Below are positions 24,201-34,513 of a DNA stretch of 37,111 nucleotides, piece by piece. Origin of the DNA: Klebsormidium nitens. Taxonomy: Eukaryota > Streptophyta > Klebsormidiophyceae > Klebsormidiales > Klebsormidiaceae. Position numbers and translations under genes: made by a program. The number at the start of each line of letters is the position of its first letter. The stretch's first letter is position 1. Under the pieces are notes generated by a model. It saw nothing but the letters and a program-made list of their open reading frames with translations, searched no databases and was not told the origin of the DNA. The stretch is from NCBI GenBank assembly GCA_000708835.1, contig DF237697.1:1-37111 (forward strand). Reading direction: 5' to 3'.

Positions 24201-24660
24201 CTGACGTGGTGCAAACTCCGGGCTAGTTTTGTGGTGGTGAAGATTGTGCACAGCAGCTCGACCAACTGGCGCAACGACCAGGGGTTTCATCGCAGTGGAT
24301 GCCGTGTTAAAACTTAAAGTGCCAGTTATCAGCTAACTCACCATATAAAAGCCCCCGGTCGGCCGTAGGTATCGCTGAGCTCGTCGCGGCGCCTGCATGT
24401 AGACTTCTTTCCAGCTAGGTTTAATTAGTCCCTAACTATGCAAATGTGGTTGCCTCCTAACCCTAGGGTTACTATGTATCGAAGGAAAATTGTGAATCTG
24501 ATCATGCAGGGACGAATTGGACTTCCTGCTTGATTGCATGTTGGGCGAGCATTTGCAGTTGTAGCCGGTGGCTTCTTGCCCAGGGCACTCGTGAGGCGCC
24601 CCTGATCAGAATTGGAAACCTACTCATAGGGAGTTCCCGGTTGCTTTCGCTCTTGCAAAG
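21268..24660. other. Intergenic spacer between the glycosyltransferase and AP-4 beta genes
   Basis: No gene could be supported on either strand; open frames are short and unlike any family I know. The composition is moderately AT-rich with no terminal repeats noticed. The first few hundred bases should be the 3' UTR of the glycosyltransferase gene. The last ~320 contain a TATA-like motif and presumably the AP-4 promoter. Confidence 0.5.
24343..24350 (+). promoter_or_regulatory. TATA-like box upstream of AP-4 beta
   Basis: ATATAAAA followed by a GC-rich stretch, 310 bases upstream of the AP-4 ATG. The placement would give a 5' UTR of roughly 280 bases, long but possible. Seen as a motif only; no other promoter element was identified. 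Confidence 0.35.
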
Positions 24661-27600
24661 ATGAACAGCGAGAAGAAGGGCGAGCTGTCTGAGCTGAAGG
24701 CCAGCCTGCGGCAATTCGCCGGCAGTAGGGCTCCCGGATCAACGGAAGCGAAACGGGAGCTGTTCAAGAAAGTGATTTCATATATGACAATAGGCATAGA
24801 TGTGTCTGGTCTCTTCACAGAGATGATCATGGGGAGCGGAGCTACGTCCGACCTGGTCCTCAAGAAGATGTGCTACTTGTACTTATGTAGCTATGCCGCG
24901 TCGAACTCGGAGCTGGCGCTGCTGACCATCAACTTTCTGCAGAAGGATTGTCAGGTAAAATTCCCAACTTTGAGCTCATGAATGAAAGGACTTATTGTTT
25001 TGAACATGCTTTTCAGAATTCCTAAAAGTTGCATTCATTTCATGGCTGAAAGTCAGCTGATAGATCTTTGATTGAAATCTGTTGATCCGGGCTCCGTGTG
25101 GCAGAGGAGCTGACAATCTGACATACAATTCACGTACACTGTTGTTCTCTTCAGTCTTGCGGCCTGCACTCTGCTGCTTTTTGACCCCTGTTCACTGCAA
25201 TTGTCCTGTCCACAAAGTTCCGGGCAGAGTCTGCCCAAGCGTCAGAATACCACCAAGTCGCTGCAAGGGCGCTCTTGTGTTCAGGCACATATTCCCCGCC
25301 TAGCAAGGGTCTCAGCTATCCCCGCCCCTACTGCAGGACGAAGATCCTATGATTCGGGGTCTCGCCCTGCGGAGCCTGTGCTCGCTGCGTGTCAAAAACC
25401 TGGTGGAATATCTACTGGGCCCCCTGAAGACCGCCATCCGAGACAGCAACCCGTACGTGCGGACTATGGCCGCAATGGGAATCCTGAAGCTGTACTACCT
25501 CGCCCCAGCCTCGTGCAACGAGGGAGAGTTCGTGCCGGCGTTGAAGCGGCTGCTCATGAACGACCCTGACCCCCAGGTGAGGTTGAACAGACATTCGCAA
25601 ATCTGTCTCAATGTGCCGCCCCTGCACTAGGTGAAAGCAGTCTGCGCCCCCCTTGCAGTGGAAAGACAGCTGTGTTGGTGACTTCTTTGAAGGATCTTGT
25701 GAACGCTTCCGTCCGGAGCTGAGTCATTGGCGCCTCACATGGGTTTTGCGGCTTATTCTGTCTGAGACCCCAAAAGCAGTCTGCCATGGCTGCGGGGATT
25801 GCAGACCCACTGTTACATGTTTCTACTATATTCGGTCCTTATCTATTCCTATCCCTATCTATTCTATCCCACTCTTGCTCAAACGCAAGTCCGAACCTGC
25901 ATTCTATGGATGAACGCAGGTTCTTCATCCGTAGAGGTTCTCATAAAATGTTGTCTCGCGAGACAACGTTGCCGTGTAGCAAAGAAACGAGTATCAAATC
26001 GTGTCTGCCTTCCTGGCTCAGGTTGTCGCGAATGCAGTCTGCGCGCTCCAAGAAATCTTTGACAAGGAGGCGGAGAGTGGCTCAGGTCCCAACGTGAATG
26101 GGAAGGATTGGCTGCTGAGCAAGGAAGTGATCTACACGCTCCTCAACCGGATCCGCGACTTCAGCGAGTGGGCGCAGTGCATCATCCTCGCACTGGCCGC
26201 CGAGTATGTGCCACAGGAACCAGTAAGAGCCTCCCTCTTTCCAGCTCAAACCGCACTGCTTTTCTCACACGGAGTTCATTCCTCTTGGTAGGCAAGAGTG
26301 CGTTTCAGACTTGATACAGAGAACGGTGTATTTGCAAGGATTGTTTCGCAGGACTCTTTTTGACGGTCATGAGATGTTCTTGATGATCCAACGCAACAAG
26401 CGGCCAGGGCGGGTGGTGGATTTTGACGGCTTCTCAACTGAAGTCTGTAATGTCAAGAGGTAATATAGAGATTGTCGGTTCTGCGACACCGCCAGGCTCG
26501 TATCCATTCTTTCTGAAGGCACCTTTGGGTACCTAGGATTTGTCATGTCCAGTGCTTTCCAACAAGCCCCATTGCCTGATCGGCTCCAACATTATCCAGA
26601 TGCATCACCTTTATGCTTGTCAAAACCGTCCAGTTCTCTCCCCCATTTCGTTGTATCTCTCCCTCACTCGCAGGACGAGACCTTTGACATCATGAACCCT
26701 GCTGGAAGACCGTTTGCAGCACGCCTACAGTACTAGAGAATCAGCGATTTGCATCTCAACTTTCTGTCCGATACCGATCCAATCCCCCTTATAACCCAAT
26801 TGCAGGACGAGACCTTCGACATCATGAACCTACTGGAGGACCGGCTGCAGCACGCCAACAGCGCTGAATGTGTCATCCTTCGCATCTTGCCTCTTCTCTA
26901 GGTTCTTGTTTCCAACGCCTCACTCCCCCACTTGCAGGACGAGATCTTCGATATCATGAACCTGCTAGAGGACCGGTTGCAGCACGCCAACAGCGCCGTT
27001 GTGCTGGCCACCACCAAGGTCTTCCTCCACCTCACCATGTCCATGGCAGACGTCCACCAACAGGTACGTACCGCTGACGTTTATAGGATACCGGACTCGA
27101 CACTTCTCGGCCAGAACCGAGCTTGGTCACCCGGCTTGACAATCTAATCCTAGCCCGATTGCATCTCCAATTGACCCAACTTCGAACCAAAACTTGAATT
27201 TTCTTGGGCCCAAAGAATATATTGAGTCGACAATGTTTCGATTGGAGAGCGATTGGTGCGAATCGGCAGGGATTAGGCTTTGAGCGGGGTCAGTTCCGAA
27301 ACAAATCGGTCCAGAAGTGTACAGTGCGAGTATTCTTCAGATTCCCACTTGCTGCGTTCTGCTGGTAGTGCGTTCCTTTGTCCTGCTGCTATCATATTTT
27401 CTGGGGGCGCTCGAGCGAGCCTTTCCGATCCTGACTCTCTCTCCCCTAGATTTTTGGAACCGTCGTCTGGTCCTATGTTTCGCAATCGTTTGAGGGAGTC
27501 GAAATCAGTTGCAAAGCTTATGGTTCACGCAAATGAAGTGTCCCCGCTCTGTGCTCATTTCGAGCAGCCCTGAGCGGCCTGTAGCACTGCAACAACATCC

Positions 27601-30600
27601 CTTGAAGATGTAACACAAACTCTATTCTGGAAGCCTGTCCATGTTCACACTCACTTACAGGCCTCAGAAGGAATTCGATGCTTCCTTAATCTCCCACTTG
27701 AAACACCTTGCTGGAAGGAAAGAGCACAGGGAACAGGATCGTAAGAAGGAAGCAACGCTGAACACGTTCTGATTCCCCAGGTATATGAGCGCATCAAGGC
27801 GCCTCTGCTGACGCTCATCAGCACTGGCAGCCCCGAGCTGGCATATGCCGTGCTGAGTCACCTACATTTACTGGTGACACGTGCCCCGATGCTGTTCGCC
27901 GCGGACTACAAGCACTTTTACTGCCGCTTCAGCGACCCGTCGTACGTCAAGAAGCTCAAGCTGGAGATGCTGACGGCGGTGGCTAACGAGGCCAACACCT
28001 ATGACATTGGTAAGTGATGATTGGCTCTCTCAGATGGCTTGGCTTCATGGGTTTTCCGAATTTAGATGGTGCGCTTCTTGCGTTTGAAGTTCGTCTGTCA
28101 ACGTACGATTGTAGCAGCGCGGAGGTAGGAGAAAGTCGGGAGCCGCCGCCCAGAAGATGCGCACAGTAGTCAATGGTTTTTTTCCAAGTAGACAGACCTT
28201 GACTTTTCCGAGGCCCCGCTCGAAGGCGAGAGCTGACACGGTCGCCTCCTCGCCGAGAGCTGAAAGGATTCATAGCTCTTTGCCATCTTGCCACCCCACT
28301 TTTCAATGTAGTAAGTGCGGGTTTAAAAGGCACTGGGAAGCCGTTGCATCGCTGATTGTACGGTTCAAGATCGGGAACTCGATTGGTACGTCTGACGCAA
28401 ACAGCTGTGAAACAAGATGAAAGTCTTCCACTTAGCATAAACAGATGTTTTGGTAATAAATTAGTATTTCTAGAAAGAAAGGGTTGTTGGTCCGCGTCTC
28501 TGCAGTGACTGAGCTGAGCGAGTACGCTGCGAACGTGGACGTGGTGATTGCTCGCGAGAGCGTGCGTGCGGTGGGCCAGATCGCGCTGCAGAGCTACGAC
28601 GTGAACGGCATCGTGGACCGCCTGCTGCAGTTCCTCGACATGGACACGGACTACATCACGGCAGAGACGCTGGTGCGCGCTAAACCTCCACTTTCTCGAC
28701 TTCGCTCTTTTCGACCCATTCCGTGTCTCTTTCCTCACAACTCTTTGTCGCTCAACATCAAATCAAGTTGCATGCCCGGTGCATTTGAGGGGTTTTCCTC
28801 CATTCGATCCAATCATCTCCTCGTTCTGATCATGCCTTGTGCCTTTCCTTCTTTACCTTCCAAGTCGCTTCTTCTCAGACAGAAACGCTAGTGCGTGCCA
28901 GTCCTTTTATCCTTCCTTTTATCTTTTTAATCCTTAAGCTTCCACTTTTCATTCTTTCTTCTTTGTTCAGTTGGGTCTTGATCCTGTTTTTCGTCAATGC
29001 TCCTTCGAGTGATCTATGTTCAATACCCCCCTACTTGAAAACAACATCCACCATCCATTGCACAGCCCATGAAGGTCTTACTACCACGGACTGTCATCGT
29101 ACCTTTGAAGCTAAGAGTCACTCGCTGTCATATTTACGAGGCTTTCCCACCCGGTTTCGCCTCTCACTTGGACTTTTGTTGACACTTCTGATCTCACCCG
29201 GCGAAGTCCAGAAGCGCTTTGGGGACGAGATACAATAAGGCTTAGTCTTTTGAGCACCTGATATTGCGGAGGGGCCGAGTCGCTCTTCCAGCAGCTGGAG
29301 ATTCGCTTTTTTCTTCCGATTCAGGCCTGCTTTATGGAGCTCTCTTGTACTCGACCCTCGTTGAAGCTGCTGGTCAATTGCCCTGCAACTCAACTCCTCT
29401 TCCAGTTCATTCACTGGGGTTTCTCACCTGAGGGCAGTAAAACTTCCCGGATGGCTGCTCCTTGCTTGCTCAAGTAATACGTGTCTGCTCATTTATGGTC
29501 ACCCTGTCCACCTCTATAAGACATTAGTCCGAACTTACAATCACGCATTTCATCTCAGGTCCTGGTCAAGGACCTGCTGCGCAAGTACCCTGAGTGGGCC
29601 GAGTCGTGCGTGGCGGTCATCGGCGGCGTCTCACACACGGCCGTCTCGGAGCAGCCCGCAAAAGCCGCGCTCGTGTGGATGCTTGGCGAGTACGGCCAAG
29701 ACGTGCCCGACGCACCATACGTTTTGGAGTCGATCGTCGAGAACTGGGCGGAGGAGGAGAGCGAGACGGTGCGGCTGGAGATCCTAACGGCGGTCGCGAA
29801 GCTGTTCTTCAAGCGGGCACTGGAGTGCCATCGGCTATTGGGGCGGGTGTTGAAGCTGGGAACGGAGGATGGAAACCAGGTGAGGGGGCGGGCTTAGAGC
29901 GGATTAGGATAAGTGAAGAGGTTTACGCCCCTGCTTTCTCCGGGGCTTTGAAAATTAAAGAGTGGTGTTTTGGGAGGTTTCGGTGTTTGGCGGGTGCAGG
30001 GGTTGTGATCTTCAGCGTAGTTGTGATGAAACGCATCCACGTCATCATGTAACACTCTGAGGGTTGGGGCCCACGGTTTTGTTCGTCGGCGTCTGAAGCT
30101 ATGGCTTCTAAGGCTTGATTATGTGTTATTTTTCTTGGGCTCTTGTGCTTTGGATATGGAAGTCAACGGACGATGGGCGAGGAGGATGCTTTCTCGGGAG
30201 GCTTGAAAGGGCTGCAAAATGGATTTGGGAGTCGCCAATGGTAGGAAGCTCCTGGAACATACTCGAGCGCGGGAACCGGTAGACCGGTACTTCGGTCGAA
30301 CACGGAAATAATCCAATCCAATGCTTTGGCAGCAACTTTGGCCAGTCTGCGCAGCCTAACACCCTTCAGCTACAGTACGATTGTCCTCCGGGAAAGCCGT
30401 GCTTTAAAACCCGAGATCGGATTGGGCCTTATTTAATGAAGCGGTCCAGAGCTCTTGATACAACCGGAGGGCTCCCCGAAAAGATATTGCTGTTCCCCCT
30501 CCCTGAAACCCCCCTCTTTTGCTCCCCCCAGGACGTGCACGACCGCGCGCTGCTGTACTACCGGCTGCTCCAGCAGGGCGCTGACGTGGCGCAGAAGGTG

Positions 30601-32152
30601 ATCAACCCAGAGAAGCGCGCGGTGAACGAGTTCGCCGAGACGCAGAGCAGCGAGGCCAAGGACCGCATCTTCGACGAATTCAACACGCTCTCCGTCGTCT
30701 ACCGGCAGGTGAGTCCGCCGTACTTTGGAGTGTGCGGAAATTTGCAGAGTCTGATGCGGAATTGTATCTTTTGGCCAGTTCTGTAAAGGCTTCTTGGCAG
30801 ACAGTATCGTCTGCATTTTCGGCAATTCTGTGAAGACTTTTTGTCAGAAAGTTTTTTCTGCCTGTGACATGCAAGTGTCAGAAATGCAATGGCCGCAGCG
30901 GCAAGGGTCAACGGAAGGTACTGCCATCGATCCCCTTAGTCATCGCTAGGGGCTCTACACGTCCACTTTTGGGTTGATGGTCTAACGCCCGACACCCCTG
31001 AATCAAATCTAATGTCGACTGTGTTGTGCTTCACTGCAAACCCCGGAATCCATCTTCTACTGCCTTGCGGGTGCAGTTTTGTAAGCATTTTGCAGTGATT
31101 GCTTCCCTTTCGACCTTCACCGAGGCTAGCTTATAAGGCTGTCGTTTCGAAGTCGTTCAAATTCCCGGGTCGCTCTATCAGATAGTCAGCACCAATTATT
31201 CCATTCTACACCCAGCGGACTCAGGATGCTCGTACTTGCCCCGTACTTCAATTATGGTTCCAACCATCTCTTCTGGCTGCACAGTCCACTGCCCTTGACG
31301 GCGCACATTTCGACATGGCCCTGACGTCATCACGGCCGCTGCCACAGTCCCCTTTCTGACGTCATCCATGCTTTTCTTGCTGCGCAGCCGTCCTTCCAGT
31401 TCATGGCCAAGGAGCAGCCTAAGGCGGGCGCCTCCAGTGAGGAAGACCCCGCGACTCCAACGGGCGTCCTCCAAGGGGGGGGCGACTTTGCGCACCAAGA
31501 GCTGCTCTCGGGGGCCGAGAAAGAAGAGGTTGCGGCGCCGCCCCCCACGGCATCCAACGGCGCCGAGACGTATAGCGCCCCGAACGTGCTCGACATCATG
31601 TCCGGCCCGCCGGCGAACGGGAACGCGGCGTCCGTTTCCGGCGACCCGTTCGCGACGTCGACAGGCGCGCCGGTCGCCGACAACGCGCCCAGTAGCTCTG
31701 GTGGCGGCGCCGGGGGGCTGGACGATTTGCTTGGTGGGTTCGGGGGCCAGTCGACCAGCCAACCGCAGCCCCCCCCGCCGGCACCGGCGCTGCAGTTGGT
31801 CCCCCGGCCGACGCTCGACGCGGGGACGTTTCAGCGGAAGTGGGGGCAGTTGCCGGTCGGGCAGGCCGTCGAGGATTCGTTCGCGCCCGCGGCGCTCGCG
31901 AAGCTGACGACGCCGCAGGCGCTGTTGCGGCATATGGCGAGCAACAGCATCGCGTGCATGGCGTCCGGCGGGAACGCTCCGACGTTCCGCTTCTTCTTCT
32001 ACGCGCAGAACGCGGATGCGAGCGGGTTCTTCCTGGTCGAGTTAATAGTGAACACCGCGAAGGGGACGGCGAGCACGAAGGTCAAGGCGGAGCAGGCGCA
32101 CTTAGTGGAGCCGTTTGTGCAGATGTACAGAACTGCCTTGCAGAGTTTTTGA
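24661..32152 (+). CDS. AP4B: AP-4 complex subunit beta (beta-adaptin)
   Basis: Large subunit of the AP-4 coat adaptor, which sorts membrane cargo at the trans-Golgi network. Nine exons, 839 codons plus stop: 24661-24954, 25337-25576, 26022-26222, 26938-27063, 27781-28009, 28506-28672, 29559-29879, 30532-30708, 31388-32152. All phases agree. Residues ~20-585 form the adaptin trunk: KKVISYMTIGIDVS, KKMCYLYL, DEDPMIRGLALRSL, EWAQCIIL, DIMNLLEDRLQHAN, HLHLLVTRAP, FAADYKHFY, KKLKLEMLTAVANE, RESVRAVGQIAL, VDRLLQFL, VWMLGEYGQD, ETQSSEAKDRIFDEFN. A low-complexity hinge (~591-722) has NVLDIMSG and LDDLLGG. Then a beta-appendage C domain (FQRKWGQLP, to the C-terminus). The Arabidopsis protein is about 841 aa, so it is complete. 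Exon 6 uses a GTGCGC donor. The intron before exon 4 holds two truncated copies of exon 4. Confidence 0.95.
26674..27063 (+). repeat. Exon-head array: two truncated copies plus the intact exon 4 of AP-4 beta
   Basis: Three units start right after CAG acceptors at 26674, 26806 and 26938, exactly 132 bases apart each time. Unit 1 (to ~26732) has a one-base insertion after ATGAAC that shifts frame. Unit 2 (to ~26865) stays in frame for about 20 codons (DETFDIMNLLEDRLQHANSA) and then diverges. Unit 3 is the functional exon (DEIFDIMNLLEDRLQHAN…). Unit 2 and the real exon differ at about 6 of 60 bases, all but one synonymous. The pyrimidine-rich stretches before the acceptors are also alike (TCCA…CCCCC…). 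The array lies entirely upstream of the real exon. Confidence 0.88.
28879..28890 (+). other. Possible echo of an exon end, or 12-base microexon, in AP-4 beta intron 6
   Basis: ACAGAAACGCTA lies between a pyrimidine-rich CAG acceptor (28876-28878) and GTGCGT. It resembles the end of exon 6 plus its donor (GAGACGCTG then GTGCGC at 28664-28678): 14 of 17 bases match and the differences are transitions. Read as an exon, it would add Thr-Glu-Thr-Leu in phase 0. The family does not need it. Low confidence. Confidence 0.25.
30777..30872 (+). repeat. Imperfect 48-base tandem duplication in AP-4 beta intron 8
   Basis: Two adjacent units, 30777-30822 and 30825-30872, share TTCTGT-AAG-CTT-TTG-CAGA-AGT-TCTGC spacing. 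Diverged by eye to roughly 75% identity. No coding meaning seen. Confidence 0.5.
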
Positions 32153-33515
32153 GGCACCAGATATTGTGGGGCTTTATACAAGTCTGGGTCCGGACGTCAC
32201 CAAAGCACATAAATAGTCTTATAAATTGTTCTGGGGCTGCCTTCCAAGCACATAATTTCTCTTCCACACACTCGCTTGCCGAATTATGATCATGACCAAC
32301 TTTCTCGAGGATCCGTTTTGATATGTTCGCCCCAATGATGTGTCGTCAGCACGTGCGCGTACGATCTGCACGGGCTGATCTCGCCACATCCGCCAATACG
32401 TGTTTTTATGCATGGATCGAATATACGGACTGAATCCGGAGACATGCACTCATTATCTTGAAACAGAGCTATTTGCCGCGAGGATCTGCTGCAGGCAGTG
32501 ATCTTTGACGCACGCAATTACTATACCTATAAACCTACATGCATGACTGACAACAAGCATACGTTGCATGGTTATCGTACGCGTACATATGCATGGGTTA
32601 CAATGAAAGCAATCTCGCGAACGCTTTTGGAAGATCTTGAAAGGAGCTCGATCGATCTTACATGCAAGCTATAGCTAGCTAAAAAGTAACATTGATTCTT
32701 GGAACTTTTCTCCAGCTGTAAGATTGATGATGAGATATATGCATATCCGCAAGTGACGATCCATCATGTACGCGGCACCATCTGCCTATTGCATGCGGCT
32801 CGGATATAAGCCTTGTGAGAATTGTACTGGTTTGAATGGAACTTTGTCAAACTCTTAACAACGTTTGCAACAATCAGGTGCCAATGCCCGCATGCATTTT
32901 GTGAATCTAGTGACGGTCCAGTCCCTTTGCTACGTTGCGTCACCTTACGGTCTGGTGAAACGTGGCACTTATACTGCACGTCATGTGTAGATGATGGCTA
33001 CAGTTGGCAGAAGATCGTGGGAGTGCATTATTTACCTATCAACGTTCCAAGGCTGTGCCAGGACGGGTCGCTTTCGCACGCCACCTGATAGCTCTGGCAT
33101 GCGTAACTGGTGCTTTGCTATTGGTGATAACTTGGGTCGAAAGGTCATGCGCAGCATGGCGCGACGATAGATGACGGAATGATCTTATGGGGATTTGCGA
33201 ATTGAAAGTAACGCGCGCTGGCTATGTAGTATGCGTAGCTGCTGTACACAACGTTCTTCTGATACAACTCAATACATCGAAAGAATCCAATCACCCTTCA
33301 GCTTTTATGAGGCTTTTATAGGGTACTTTGCCTCTCAGTTGATCACTTGAGCCCACGACCACTACTTTGAAGCTTTGGTACCATAATCAGACTCTTAAAA
33401 CCTTCCTTTGTAGGTTGTTGCCTCTTGGCTGTCTGCTACAATTAGTACCATCAAAGATGTACCTGATGTTTAGTATCAAAGCGCAGGCCAGAGCAGATGT
33501 TTCTATGTTTCTGCC
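32153..33515. other. Intergenic region downstream of AP-4 beta
   Basis: No gene recognised. The 3' UTR of AP-4 beta presumably occupies the first 100-200 bases (AT-rich ACATAAATAG and TTATAAATTG near 32207-32226). From about 32540 to 32760, CATGCA/TATGCAT words recur (CATGCATG, ATATGCATGG, TACATGCAAG, ATATATGCATAT). This looks like a compositional feature rather than a defined site. Confidence 0.45.
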
Positions 33516-33755
33516 CTACTCAAAGAAACATTCCTCAACATAGGACCTGAGTGCTTCCTTCCTTTCCTCTCCTCGCTTTACAGCCGCTGTGTAGAGCGCT
33601 TTCCGACGCTTCAGCTCCGGTAAAGACAGCTTCTTCAAGACCTCCTCAATCTCGTCTTCCTTGATACTTTCCACATGTGCCAAAGGAGGCGCCGGCCCAG
33701 GACGAGGTGCAGGATGCTTGGATCTTAAAGACGGACCAGCAGAAGCAGATTCCAT
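33516..33755 (-). CDS. Hypothetical small charged protein (79 aa)
   Basis: A single uninterrupted frame from ATG at 33755 to TAG at 33516-33518. The ATG context is favourable (A at -3, G at +4). The first 30 residues are Pro/Ser/Ala-rich. Residues ~30-75 form a charged, probably helical stretch (EDEIEEVLKKLSLPELKRR, then EERKEALRSYVEE) that looks more like real protein than chance. There is no signal peptide or transmembrane segment. I do not recognise the family. It is the only minus-strand candidate in the window, so it could also be an exon of a longer gene whose other exons I cannot see, or a chance frame. Confidence 0.4.
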   Translation of the reverse strand: MESASAGPSLRSKHPAPRPGPAPPLAHVESIKEDEIEEVLKKLSLPELKRRKALYTAAVKRGEERKEALRSYVEECFFE

Positions 33756-34473
33756 ATTGAGATGATTTATTGTAGCGTGATCAAACCGTAGGCTTCTCCG
33801 CCCGTTCTCCGATCCTGGGAGAGTTGATCAAGAGATGATCTTCTCCCGCGCGCCGCAGACTCTTCACAAACTCTGTCACTCCACGATCTTTTGATGAGGC
33901 CGAGCGCAAACTTAAAGTCGAAGGGTTAAAGAAGTCCGGCCTTGCGCTACTTACAGTACACCTAACAGCTAGCCTTTACCTAACTGATCGAAAGCGGGCC
34001 AGTGGGGCGCCAGTGCTGTCGGATCGATTTCCGGCCGGCCGGCCATGCGCAGGCGATTCCGGTGCGGCCGCGGACTTGATATGGGCAAGGGCCGGGGTTT
34101 GGAGGGTTGGAATGGACTCTGACTCGTTGGTCCCGTCCGAAATCCTCTGCGGGAAACGCAACTAACTGCTTGTTGGCATAAAATCCGCCAATCTCAGGCC
34201 GCCACGTGTCCCCCATCCTGCGCGGCCCCGCGATCGGCCGGAACAACTTGAACCAGCGGGGAGGTTGAAAGTCCGCTCGGTAAACCGCTTTTCGGGTGAA
34301 ACGGGTTTGTGGAAAAAATCTTCGTTTTTTGGACGCGGTTTTCAAGTTTTGGGTTTTGACCGCGATCGCCGACACTTGACGCGGCTTTCTGACCTTCCAA
34401 CCGTCCGTACATTGCTCCAGTGCGAACACTAACCCTAAGTCTGCCGAAGTCATACCATATCTCGAGTCTGAGA

Positions 34474-34513
34474 CTCCGACTCCGGCTCCGGCCCCGGCCC
34501 CGGCCCCGGCCCG
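34474..34513. repeat. GC-rich hexanucleotide simple repeat (GGCCCC-type)
   Basis: CTCCGACTCCGGCTCCGG followed by several GCCCCG units. On the minus strand it encodes the alternating Gly-Arg and Ser-Arg run of a spurious open frame. Confidence 0.8.

Noticed and set aside
26352-26400. Possible fourth, older AP-4 exon 4 copy (GCAGGACTC…TTTTGACGGTCATGAG)
   Set aside because: The match is weak and needs gaps. It lies 322 bases before unit 1, not a multiple of the 132-base period.
27672-27705. GAATTCGATGCTTCC… in AP-4 intron 4, resembling the glycosyltransferase exon-head copies
   Set aside because: Only a ~9-base core matches firmly and it lies in a different gene; it is within chance expectation.
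29118-29414. 98-codon minus-strand frame in AP-4 intron 6
   Set aside because: No family resemblance and no supporting signals; it lies in an intron bounded by well-supported exons.
31196-31933. 245-codon minus-strand open frame
   Set aside because: It is antisense to the GC-rich last exon of AP-4 beta. Its Arg/Gly/Pro-rich composition is a by-product of high GC3.
34427-34437. Telomere-like CTAACCCTAA word
   Set aside because: It is a single occurrence within mixed sequence, with no tandem array.
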